NCBI GenBank assembly: GCA_903859715.1 | Contig: CAIONS010000032.1 | Location: forward strand, 1-44,036 | From: an uncultured Opitutia bacterium | GTDB lineage: Bacteria > Verrucomicrobiota > Verrucomicrobiia > Opitutales > Opitutaceae | Direction of reading: 5' to 3' | DNA length: 44,036 nt | Shown: positions 17,243 through 24,928 of the stretch, one piece after another | Position numbering within the stretch: position 1 is the stretch's first letter | Layout of the letters: every line of letters begins with the position of its first letter | Position numbers and translations under genes: made by a program | Notes under the pieces: model-generated | What the model was told of the DNA's origin: nothing | Database searches by the model: none | The model's input: the letters and a program-made list of their open reading frames with translations, nothing else

Positions 17243-17265
17243 AAAACCGCGGATAAAGCGGTTTT
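17243..17265 (-). terminator. Hairpin directly upstream of rplU (terminator of the upstream gene or leader structure)
   Basis: AAAACCGC (17265-17258, minus strand) pairs with GCGGTTTT (17250-17243) around a 7-nt loop. ATTTT and the rplU ATG follow. It can be the intrinsic terminator of the coiled-coil gene at 17315-17986 or a leader hairpin of rplU. On the minus strand TTGCGT and CTTTAT 17 nt apart form a weak promoter whose -10 overlaps the loop. Confidence 0.6.
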
Positions 17266-17314
17266 GCCACGGGTAACGCAAGGATTAATTTACCCGAAAC
17301 TGCTGCCGCGGGCG

Positions 17315-17986
17315 TTATTTGGGCGGCACGGACTGGGCGGGATCGGCGGCGGGCTTGTCTTGTTGCAGGGCGCTATCCCGCAGGATGCGGATCGATTGAA
17401 AGTCGGTCACGAGGTAGCCGCCCACTTTGTAGGCATTTCGCTCCTGTTCGAGCGCAAGTCTTTGCGCCTCCGCTTCCAATTCCTGCTGGTGGAGGAGAGC
17501 TTCGCGACGGGCGGTCTCGCGATCCGCCAAGGCGCGTTTTTCGTCGAGATCGTGCAATTTCTGGAGGGCGGCGAGGCGAGCGGATTCGGCCGCGGCGGCG
17601 TCACGCTGGCGGTCGGCGGCGAGGCGGGAGGCCTCGAGATTGCCGGCATCGCGCTCGGCGGTGAGCCGGGCGGTTTCCGCGGCGAGGCGATCCACTTCAG
17701 CTTGGGCGGCGGCCAGCGCGGCCTGGGCGGCGGTTTGCTCCTCGCGCAGACGTTCCTGGCGGGCGATCTCTTCCCTCGCGCGGGCTTCCGCCATCTGGCG
17801 GGCCTCGAGGATGGCGGCCATGCGGCGGGCGAGCTCGGCTTCGTGTTCCTTGATCAAGGACAGCTGGGCCGCGGCGCGCTGCTGGGCGAGCTCACGATCG
17901 GCTGTAAGCTTGTAGGCGCGGTAGCCGAAGAAGAGCCCGGCTGCGACGACCAGGGCGATGAGAGTGATGATGATTTTTCGGTTCAT
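17315..17986 (-). CDS. Membrane-anchored coiled-coil protein of unknown function
   Basis: The 223-aa protein has an N-terminal signal-anchor helix ([20 protein letters not shown]). A very long Ala/Glu/Arg-rich heptad region follows (about residues 30-180, e.g. [20 protein letters not shown]). A short C-terminal part contains [19 protein letters not shown]. The body would sit in the periplasm as an extended helix. It recalls envelope coiled-coil proteins such as TolA-like spacers, but the composition alone cannot identify a family. It lies upstream of rplU and is separated from it by a hairpin. Confidence 0.75.
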   Translation of the reverse strand: MNRKIIITLIALVVAAGLFFGYRAYKLTADRELAQQRAAAQLSLIKEHEAELARRMAAILEARQMAEARAREEIARQERLREEQTAAQAALAAAQAEVDRLAAETARLTAERDAGNLEASRLAADRQRDAAAAESARLAALQKLHDLDEKRALADRETARREALLHQQELEAEAQRLALEQERNAYKVGGYLVTDFQSIRILRDSALQQDKPAADPAQSVPPK

Positions 17987-18078
17987 GGGAGGAGCACAGG
18001 CATCGACCGCGGCGGGCGTGAAATGTTCGCCGTCACGGTCGGTCAAAATAGCGGTCCTGCGCCGGGCCGCAAGGCCGG

Positions 18079-18984
18079 TCAGGGCTCGGGAAACTCCGCA
18101 ATCCCGGGATCGGCGGCATTGGCGGCAGCGTAGGGCAGGGCCCGGGCCACGGAGGCGGCCAGTGAAAGGCCCCGGCGGTAACAGGCATCGAGCACGCAGG
18201 CGAAAAGCACATCGCCTGAACCGGTGGCCGAAACCTCGGTTACGGCGGGTGGCTGAAGAGAGGCCGGCTCGCCGCCTTGGTCGCAGAACCACACCGGTCC
18301 GCCGCCATCGGTCACAATCCAGCGCAGGGCGGCCCAGCGTTGGGCGGCGGTTTTGAGCAACGTGGAGGTGGAGATCGTCGCCGGTTGATCCGCGAAGAGG
18401 GTGCGCAGCTCCGTGGCGTTGATTTTCACCAGGGCAAGCGGCTGGCTGACGAGCCAGGCGAGCGGCGGGCCATAGCTGTCGGCGGCGAGCACGCCGCGTT
18501 GCTGCCAGCGGGTGAGTGAATCGCGGAGTGGCTCAAAATCGGGTGACGCCCAGCCGGGAATGCTGCCGCAGATCGCGAGGATTTGTCCGGCAGGCTGGGC
18601 GTCGAGCAGATCGGCGCAGGCGCGTACGGCAGTGGCATCGTGCGGCGCATCGAGTCCCATGAACGTGGTCTCGGGCTGATGGCCGCTCCGGACGACCACG
18701 CCGATGCGCGTGGCGTAGCGCGAGGGGAAAGCCTGATGGGCGAAGCTTTGCCGGCGGAGCCAAGCGTCGCACTCGGCTCCGGTGGTGCCGCCGGTGAAAC
18801 ACAGCGCCGTCGTCGGGGCGCCGAGCCGGTGCAGCATCTTTGAGACATTGATGCCCTTGCCTCCGACCTGAAACGATTCACGCGTCGCCCGCTGGGTTTT
18901 CCCGGCGGACCAGTCCGTGAATTCCAGCGTGCGCTCGCAGAGCAGATTGCCAGTGAGAGTGAAAATATGCGGCGGGGGGCTCAT
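18079..18984 (-). CDS. PfkB-family sugar kinase (1-phosphofructokinase-like)
   Basis: The 301-aa ribokinase-fold kinase has the N-terminal PfkB signature SFQVGGKGINVSKMLHRLG (about residues 37-55). This is the GGKG-N type of 1-phosphofructokinase and tagatose-6-phosphate kinase. The C-terminal nucleotide/anion-hole motif reads VSATGSGDVLFA, with GSGD instead of the usual GAGD. The protein is probably cytosolic and phosphorylates a phosphorylated ketose. No PTS or fructose gene is nearby, so the substrate is open. The start ATG at 18984 gives the normal length of about 300 aa. Confidence 0.85.
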   Translation of the reverse strand: MSPPPHIFTLTGNLLCERTLEFTDWSAGKTQRATRESFQVGGKGINVSKMLHRLGAPTTALCFTGGTTGAECDAWLRRQSFAHQAFPSRYATRIGVVVRSGHQPETTFMGLDAPHDATAVRACADLLDAQPAGQILAICGSIPGWASPDFEPLRDSLTRWQQRGVLAADSYGPPLAWLVSQPLALVKINATELRTLFADQPATISTSTLLKTAAQRWAALRWIVTDGGGPVWFCDQGGEPASLQPPAVTEVSATGSGDVLFACVLDACYRRGLSLAASVARALPYAAANAADPGIAEFPEP

Positions 18985-19050
18985 CGGGCGGAAGAGCTCT
19001 AACCCAGCAGGGCCGGCCGAATGGGGCAAGCGGGCAAGTGCGGGCGAAAC

Positions 19051-20505
19051 TCAATTCGCCTTGGGCGGTCCTGCGGCTCCACCGCCAGGGGCGCGGATGA
19101 AGACCTGGTTCACGAGGAAACTGAGGCCGAACAGCGAGGCGACGGTGCGGACATTGCGCATGGCGCCCACTACTTCCGTCAGGCCGGCGGAGTTGGGTTC
19201 GCGCACCCGATGCAACAGCAGGCAGCAAAGTGTGATCAGGATCGCGCTGACAAAGAACGCCCCATGGTAGACGGCCATGGGCGCAAATCCGTGCGCGATG
19301 GCTGCGGTGATGAGATAGCCGCCCGTGATCGGCCCGAAGGCGGCGGCGAGCGAGGACAGGGAAACAAACAGCGCCATGCCCATCGTACGGGCGCCGGGCG
19401 GGGTGAGTTTCAACAGGAGGCCGAACAGGCCGATGCCGTAGCCGGCGACGAAGAAACCACCGGTCGGCATGATCAGGTAGAGCAGCCAGAGATTATGCGT
19501 CGTCGACCAGCCCATGAGGACCGTGGAGAGCTGCCAGAGGATCACGGAGACGATCATCACCGGCACGTTGCCATGGCGATCGATCAACCGGCCCCACGTG
19601 GGGAAAGTCAGGGCGGCACCCATGACGCCTAGCAGGATCAGCAGGTTCGTGTAGGCGGCACTCAGATGAAGCTCGCCGTACATGAAGACGGGAACGAAGG
19701 GGCCGACCAAATTGGTGGCAAAGCCCATGACGGACGCAAAAACGATGAAGCGCACGAGGGCGACGTCGCGCCAGACCACGCCGACCTGTTCACGCCAGGG
19801 CGGCTCGGGGGCGGGAGCCTGCGTGCTCGTCGAATCCTGCATCCGTTGCTGGGCCAGGACGGAGACGATGCGGACGAGGATCGCTCCGGCAAACAGCAGT
19901 TGGTACGCGAGGAGGCTGCCGTTCAACCAGGCCAGCAGTCCCGACACGCCCAGCATGAAAACGAATTGGGAGAGGTAGAGCAGCCGGTTGCGAAACCCGA
20001 AATATTTTCCGCGGAGACGGACAGGGATGCACTCCTGCATCCAGGCATTCCACGCGACGCCATTGATCGCACCGGAAAGGGCGACAACGGAAAACACGGT
20101 GAAGAAGACCGTCAAGGTGCGCGTATTTTCACCGGGAGCGAGGAACGGCAGCGCCACAAGCAGCGCGACCCAGCCGGCGAAATGCAGCCAGGCGCTGACG
20201 ATGGTCATGGAGCGGGCATGGAGCCGTTGCGCGAGCAAAGGAGTGAGCAGGACCTGCAGGAAATTGAACCAGTAAGGCAGCGACGTAATGAAGCCGTAGG
20301 TTCGCGTGGAAAAGGCGAACAAGGTGGTGAGCAGCGCCGCCAGGACGAAATTGCCCGGTTGGCTCAGCACCACGAGCGGCATGGCCGCGACGCCATCCAG
20401 GAGACCCAGCCGGAGATTGCGCCGGAGCGGCGTGATTTTTTCGGCGTGGGCCGGAGTTGCGTGCACTGGGCTGCAGGCTAAAACAGCGGGCACCTCCAAA
20501 GTCAT
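19051..20505 (-). CDS. Major facilitator superfamily transporter
   Basis: The 484-aa polytopic inner-membrane protein has about 12 hydrophobic segments, for example FVLAALLTTLFAFSTRTYGF and LLILLGVMGAALTFPTWGRL followed by IDRHG. The latter is the loop between transmembrane segments typical of the superfamily. The substrate cannot be told. The first ATG at 20505 overlaps the start codon of the divergent glycosylase gene by 2 nt. Residues 1-13 look non-homologous, so a GTG at about 20466 is an alternative start. The C-terminal tail is Gly/Pro-rich. Confidence 0.85.
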   Translation of the reverse strand: MTLEVPAVLACSPVHATPAHAEKITPLRRNLRLGLLDGVAAMPLVVLSQPGNFVLAALLTTLFAFSTRTYGFITSLPYWFNFLQVLLTPLLAQRLHARSMTIVSAWLHFAGWVALLVALPFLAPGENTRTLTVFFTVFSVVALSGAINGVAWNAWMQECIPVRLRGKYFGFRNRLLYLSQFVFMLGVSGLLAWLNGSLLAYQLLFAGAILVRIVSVLAQQRMQDSTSTQAPAPEPPWREQVGVVWRDVALVRFIVFASVMGFATNLVGPFVPVFMYGELHLSAAYTNLLILLGVMGAALTFPTWGRLIDRHGNVPVMIVSVILWQLSTVLMGWSTTHNLWLLYLIMPTGGFFVAGYGIGLFGLLLKLTPPGARTMGMALFVSLSSLAAAFGPITGGYLITAAIAHGFAPMAVYHGAFFVSAILITLCCLLLHRVREPNSAGLTEVVGAMRNVRTVASLFGLSFLVNQVFIRAPGGGAAGPPKAN

Positions 20506-21121
20506 GCCTCAAATTGTACCGATCGCGTCATGGCGCCGCCGCGCCGCGCTCAGCCATGCCCGGAGCCTCCTCGGCAAGTATCTGCTGCGGACAGGCCACG
20601 CGCCGCGCATGATCACCGAAGTTGAGGCCTATAATGGCGAGAAGGATCTGGCCAGCCATGCACGGGTCGGCCGGACGGGTCGCACCGAGGTCATGTACGG
20701 TCCGGGCGGCGTCTGGTATGTCTACCTGTGCTATGGCGTGCACGAGATGCTGAACCTCGTGGTGGGCCCACCGGACTGGCCCGCGGCGGTGCTGATTCGC
20801 GGCCTGGAGGGGTGCAGCGGACCCGGGCGGCTGACGCGCCTGCTCGACATCGACCGGCGGCTCAATGGCGCGGCTGTTTCCCGAGCCAGCGGACTATGGA
20901 TTGAGGATCACGGAATCCACGTGCCGCGCTCAATGATCCGGAGCGGTCCCCGCGTGGGCGTAGATTATGCCGGACCGATCTGGGCCAATAAGCCGTGGCG
21001 ATTCAGTTTTGATCCGGCAGCGCTGCGGCGACGGCCTGCTGAACTTCGGCCAGGGAAATTGACGCGAGGTCGGCGTCGCGTTGCAGGACGCGCATCGTCG
21101 GAGTCGGCGGAGCCCAGATGA
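20504..21121 (+). CDS. 3-methyladenine DNA glycosylase (Aag/MPG family)
   Basis: The 205-aa base-excision-repair enzyme removes alkylated purines. LLGKYLL, ITEVEAYNGEKDLASHA (with the catalytic glutamate region) and RTEVMYGPGGVWYVYLCYG are classic MPG motifs; NLVVGPPDWPAAVLIRG follows. The family normally ends at KPWRF, reached here at about residue 168. The frame then runs on for about 37 more residues to a TGA at 21119-21121, overlapping the convergent GT9 gene by 119 nt. The extension (Arg-rich) has no family counterpart and suggests stop-codon loss. The start ATG overlaps that of the MFS gene. Confidence 0.9.
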   Translation: MPQIVPIASWRRRAALSHARSLLGKYLLRTGHAPRMITEVEAYNGEKDLASHARVGRTGRTEVMYGPGGVWYVYLCYGVHEMLNLVVGPPDWPAAVLIRGLEGCSGPGRLTRLLDIDRRLNGAAVSRASGLWIEDHGIHVPRSMIRSGPRVGVDYAGPIWANKPWRFSFDPAALRRRPAELRPGKLTRGRRRVAGRASSESAEPR

Positions 21122-21872
21122 GTGGATCCGTCGGGCCGAAAAGCAGCACGCCCGGAACCCCGGTCGCAGCGGCGAGATGACTTATACCGGAATCGTGCCC
21201 GATAAAAAGCCGGCAGCGCGCCAGCTCATCGGCCAGCGTATTCATGGGCAGGTTTCGCAGGTGAGCGCCGATCCCGGTCAGGAGATCCGGGGGCTCGGTC
21301 TCGCCAGAAATCACGAGCAATTCCGCGTGATGCTCTTCCTCCAGCCAGTGAGCCAGGGTGAGCCAGCGATCCACCGGCCAGTTTTTCCGCGTCGAGCCGC
21401 TGCCCGGATGCAGCGCAATGCGTCGCGCTTCCGGTTGCGGAATACACAGGGTATGCAGCCAAGCGACCGGACTCAGCCCGAGCTGACGCAGGGGTTCGCA
21501 GAAATGCCGAGCTGCGGGCGCGCTTCGCGGCAGTGCTTCGGCGGTCAGGAAATTCTGTCCGGCACGCAGCGGAAACCGCCGGGCCAGTTCCTGCGCCGGG
21601 TCGGGCCAGAAATTAAGGATGAGATCAAAGTCGCCGAGCCATTGCGCCAGCGCCGGCGGCAGAGGTGCGTCGCCGTACAGGGCCGCCCAGCGGGCCTCAT
21701 GCTGGGAGTGCGCCGCGTCGATCAACCGGGACGGCAGCGCGAGTGAAGCGGCGGTGAGGTTGCCGACCAGCTCGATGCTGGCCTCGGGCCAGCGCTGGCG
21801 CAGCAGGGCGAGCGCGGGTAGCGTGACAATAAAATCGCCGAGCGCGCCGCCTCTAAGGACCAGGATTCGCAT
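21003..21872 (-). CDS. Glycosyltransferase family 9 (ADP-heptose:LPS heptosyltransferase-like)
   Basis: The 289-aa GT-B glycosyltransferase probably adds a sugar to the LPS core at the cytoplasmic face of the inner membrane. The N-terminus MRILVLRGGALGDFIVTLPA is the GT9 hallmark. IALHPGSGSTRKNWPVDRW and CRLFIGHDSGISHLAAATGV carry the donor-binding segments. It is shorter than RfaF/RfaC (about 320-350 aa). It begins 20 nt inside the DUF3108 gene, which implies coupling, and converges on the glycosylase gene. Confidence 0.9.
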   Translation of the reverse strand: MRILVLRGGALGDFIVTLPALALLRQRWPEASIELVGNLTAASLALPSRLIDAAHSQHEARWAALYGDAPLPPALAQWLGDFDLILNFWPDPAQELARRFPLRAGQNFLTAEALPRSAPAARHFCEPLRQLGLSPVAWLHTLCIPQPEARRIALHPGSGSTRKNWPVDRWLTLAHWLEEEHHAELLVISGETEPPDLLTGIGAHLRNLPMNTLADELARCRLFIGHDSGISHLAAATGVPGVLLFGPTDPLIWAPPTPTMRVLQRDADLASISLAEVQQAVAAALPDQN

Positions 21873-22632
21873 TCGCCGGCGGCGGAGGAGGCACGTAGCG
21901 CGTGAGCGTGGAGACGCCGACCCCGAACTTGAATTCGACCTCAAACTTTACCGGCAGGTGCAGGTCGTCCTGTGAGATCCAGACCCCGACGTTCGACCCG
22001 CGCTTGAAAATGCCTTTCGGGGCCGTCTTTTCCATATGGGGCTCGAGCACGAGGGCATCAAATTCGCCCATGGGCGTGCGGACTTTTTCATACCGCAACG
22101 CATGGAAAGTCAGCTCATAGGGTTCCTCCTCAAACATCACCAGCACATCGCGCTGGTCCCCGGGCTTCAGGGTCCAGGTACGCGTCTGCACCAGGCAGGT
22201 GATGAGGTCGATCGGGTCGCCCGCCGGCAGTGTGACCACCTGGTTTTTCTCCGGGTGGACCAAGTCCCGGAAGTCGGCTGCACCCGTGCCGTAGTCGACC
22301 GCGAGCATGGTGTCGGTCGGTTTTTTCCCCGCCGCGCTGCGCTCCGTGTGCACGATCATGCGGCCGGTGTGGTTGCTGAAGACCGACTCGGCCTGGGCAT
22401 CGAAGGGAAAAAGACCCCGCAGGAATCCCCGCGTCGACGTGGTGGTCACGACCACGGTGCACGGCTGCTGGTCATTCCGTTCCGTGCGGGCGGTGATCTT
22501 GATTTCGCCGGCACTGGGAAAGACGCCCCAGCTCACGCGATAGTCCAGCTCTTCCCCGGGGCTCAGTGCGATGGGCGTGGCCGCGCGGACGGACGGCAAG
22601 CCGAGAAGACTGAGCAGGAGAAGATAACGCAT
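21853..22632 (-). CDS. DUF3108 family exported protein
   Basis: The 259-aa protein has a signal peptide (MRYLLLLSLLGLPSVRAA, cleavage near residue 18). A beta-rich domain with GEELDYRVSWGVFPSAGEI then matches DUF3108, a periplasmic family of unknown function with a lipocalin-like or LolA-like beta architecture. The C-terminal tail is proline-rich (YVPPPPPANANPGP). It lies 17 nt after the MBL exonuclease gene and overlaps GT9 by 20 nt, within a four-gene minus operon. The stop is TAG. Confidence 0.8.
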   Translation of the reverse strand: MRYLLLLSLLGLPSVRAATPIALSPGEELDYRVSWGVFPSAGEIKITARTERNDQQPCTVVVTTTSTRGFLRGLFPFDAQAESVFSNHTGRMIVHTERSAAGKKPTDTMLAVDYGTGAADFRDLVHPEKNQVVTLPAGDPIDLITCLVQTRTWTLKPGDQRDVLVMFEEEPYELTFHALRYEKVRTPMGEFDALVLEPHMEKTAPKGIFKRGSNVGVWISQDDLHLPVKFEVEFKFGVGVSTLTRYVPPPPPANANPGP

Positions 22633-22649
22633 GGAATGGGAGAGGAACC

Positions 22650-23633
22650 TCAGCCGGACAGCTTGAACTCAAGCTGGTTGCCTTGGCCAATAGCAAGCGC
22701 GTCCCAACCGCGGGAGCGCAGAGTCTGCGCGAATTCGCGGGTAAACCCATGCACCGTGAGTACACGCTTGGGCTGCACACGTTCCACAAATGTGATGAGA
22801 TCGTCGAATCCCGCGTGATCGGACAGCGGGAAGGCGGTGTCGCAGCGGAGACGGTACGTGGCGCCGGAATCGAGCGCCCAGCCGGTGATGGCCGCGGTGC
22901 GGCGGGCCGGAATCCGGTCGAGCAGGCCCTGGGAATGCGGCGGACAGATCACGATGTGCCCGGCGACTTCGTTGACATCGAAATCCCGGTAAGGCGGAAA
23001 ACTGACCCCCACCTGTTCGCAGATCCGCGTAAGCCGCAGCGTCTCGGAATGCAGCATCACCGGGAGATTCGCGGGCGCGAGGGCGCGGAGGACTTCCTGG
23101 CTTTTGCCGAGACTGTAGCAGAGCAGGACGGGAGTGATCCCATCGGCGATCGCGCGCTGGCAAAACTCAATGATCCGGGCGATGGTCTCGGACTCCGGCG
23201 GGAAGACATACCGCGGGAGTCCGAACGTTGTTTCCATGATCAGGACATCGGCATGCGGAGTGGTACAGGGCTCGGCGGCGAGCCCGGGGCGGAGCTTGAA
23301 GTCGCCGGTGTAAAGCAGGGAGCCGTGTTCCTCATGTTCGAGGAGGATCTGGCTGGAGCCGACGATATGGCCGGCGGGATGAAGCGTGGCGGTGGTACCG
23401 AAATCGAGGGCCTGCGCGCGACCAAAGGGCGGGGTGAGCTCGGCGCGCCGGCCGGGCAGGCGGGCGTGCAGCAAACGCGCCGTGGCCGGGGTGCAGAGCA
23501 CTTCCTTGTGCCGGGCGATGTGATCGCCGTGGGCGTGGGAGACGAAGGCGCGCTCTGCGCGGGCCTGGGCGTCGAGCCACCAGCCGATCTGTGGCAGCCA
23601 GATGCCCTTGCGGTGATGAATCTCCCACGCCAT
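22650..23633 (-). CDS. MBL-fold exonuclease (ligase-associated DNA exonuclease / CPSF-like)
   Basis: The 327-aa metallo-beta-lactamase-fold nuclease belongs to the family annotated as ligase-associated DNA exonuclease or mRNA 3'-end processing factor. FVSHAHGDHIARHKE contains the HxHxDH motif (about residues 33-40). HPAGHIVGSSQILLE, YTGDF and LSDHAGFDDL provide further metal ligands, and LTVHGFTREFAQTL lies near the C-terminus. The ATG at 23633 is preferred; a TTG 6 nt upstream is in frame. No DNA ligase or helicase partner is adjacent. It starts 18 nt after the AI-2E transporter stop. Confidence 0.88.
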   Translation of the reverse strand: MAWEIHHRKGIWLPQIGWWLDAQARAERAFVSHAHGDHIARHKEVLCTPATARLLHARLPGRRAELTPPFGRAQALDFGTTATLHPAGHIVGSSQILLEHEEHGSLLYTGDFKLRPGLAAEPCTTPHADVLIMETTFGLPRYVFPPESETIARIIEFCQRAIADGITPVLLCYSLGKSQEVLRALAPANLPVMLHSETLRLTRICEQVGVSFPPYRDFDVNEVAGHIVICPPHSQGLLDRIPARRTAAITGWALDSGATYRLRCDTAFPLSDHAGFDDLITFVERVQPKRVLTVHGFTREFAQTLRSRGWDALAIGQGNQLEFKLSG

Positions 23634-23651
23634 GCGCAAAGCGGCGCCGGC

Positions 23652-24797
23652 TCAGGCGGGGACGTTGAAATATTTCCGCTTCGCGAGGCGCCAGGCTGTC
23701 ACGAAGAAGGCGGTCAGCGGGATCGCGAGCAGCATGCCGAGCACGCCGTTGAAGGCCGTGCCCCAGAAAAAGATCGCGACGATAATGGTGATCGGGTGGA
23801 GCCCGGTGCGGTCGCCCATGATCTTCGGCGTGAGAACCCAGCCCTCGATGGCCTGCACAAAAATCTTTACGAGCAGGACCAGCCCGACCAGCCGCCAGCC
23901 GCCCTCGGGTTGGAGAAACGCGAGCGGGAGCGTGACGGCGAGTCCGACGATGGTGCCGAGGTAGGGCACGATGTTGAAGACCCCGACGATGAGGCCGATG
24001 ATCAGGCCGAACTTCAGGCCGATGAGTGTAAACCCGGCGGCCAGCAGCACGCCCATGATCAGGCCGATGAGCAGCTGGCCGCGAAAAAAGGATTCCACGA
24101 TGGCGACGAACTCCCGCAGGAGAAACACGATGTCCGCCCGGACGCCGGTGCTGAGGAAGGGCAGGTTGTGACCGATCTTCTGGATGGAGCCGCCGCGGGC
24201 CAGGAGAAAGAAAAACAGGTAGACCGGTACGATCGCCACATGCGTGCCAAAGGTGAAGAGCCCGAGAATCCCGCCGCCGGCCGCCCGCAGCGAGGGAAAG
24301 GCATGGGACAGCATGGTCTTGAGTTCATTGACCAGTCCCTCGGCAATCTCGTGCACGGTGGGGTTGACGAGCCCGCGCTGGATCAAGGCGATCCACTGCG
24401 GGTAATGTTGCTCAACATAGCCGGTGCCGTTGGCCCACAGGGACGGGGCGTAGGCGACAAAATCGAGGAGCTGGTCGATCGCCGGAGGCAGCACGACGAT
24501 CAGGGCCGACGTCGCCAGCAGCAGGAAAATGCCGTAGAGCAGCACCACGGCGGCGGGCCGGCGCAGCCGCAGGCGCTTTTCCAGGACGGTCACCACGGGC
24601 CGGAGAATCAGCGCCAGCACCCCGGCCGCGGCCAGCGGCCAGAGCACGCCCGAGAAAAAGCCCACGAGCCGGCTTAGCACGATGAACGCCAGCATGATGG
24701 CGGCGACCGCTGCGCCCACGGACAGTAGCAGCAGCGTGCCGCCGATCACCCGGCGCTGGGTAGCGGAAAAAAAGGAGGGCGCGTTTTCGTCCGACAT
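23652..24797 (-). CDS. AI-2E family transporter (PerM/YhhT-like)
   Basis: The 381-aa inner-membrane protein has about eight hydrophobic segments, including VPVYLFFFLLARGG and GVFNIVPYLGTIVGLAVTLP (a PYxG-type motif characteristic of the family). FVQAIEGWVLTPKIMGDRTG followed by LHP is another strong signature. Some members export AI-2 or act as Na/H antiporters, but most substrates are unknown. The start ATG at 24797 gives SDENAPSFF; a TTG at 24833 is in frame but has no support. It is the first gene of a four-gene minus operon ending with GT9. Confidence 0.92.
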   Translation of the reverse strand: MSDENAPSFFSATQRRVIGGTLLLLSVGAAVAAIMLAFIVLSRLVGFFSGVLWPLAAAGVLALILRPVVTVLEKRLRLRRPAAVVLLYGIFLLLATSALIVVLPPAIDQLLDFVAYAPSLWANGTGYVEQHYPQWIALIQRGLVNPTVHEIAEGLVNELKTMLSHAFPSLRAAGGGILGLFTFGTHVAIVPVYLFFFLLARGGSIQKIGHNLPFLSTGVRADIVFLLREFVAIVESFFRGQLLIGLIMGVLLAAGFTLIGLKFGLIIGLIVGVFNIVPYLGTIVGLAVTLPLAFLQPEGGWRLVGLVLLVKIFVQAIEGWVLTPKIMGDRTGLHPITIIVAIFFWGTAFNGVLGMLLAIPLTAFFVTAWRLAKRKYFNVPA

Positions 24798-24865
24798 GGA
24801 CGCGACCCTCGGGGAAAGCAGGGCCAAGGCCAAGGAAAACCCTCCGCTGAATTATCCTGATGACT

Positions 24866-24922
24866 GCCCGCGAATCACGCCAATCACCGCGAATTTCGGG
24901 TTGATTCGCGTCATTCGCGGAC
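24866..24922. repeat. Dispersed inverted-repeat element, family C, copy 2
   Basis: The left arm GCCCGCGAATCACGCCAATC (24866-24885) and the inverted arm GATTCGCGTCATTCGCGG (24903-24920) flank 17 nt. The sequence matches copy 1 at 16008-16115 in its GCCCGCGAAT and GCGAATC blocks. It lies just past the RND gene stop (24929), between that gene and the AI-2E operon, and may form the RND transcript's 3' end. Confidence 0.65.
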
Positions 24923-24928
24923 AATTGC

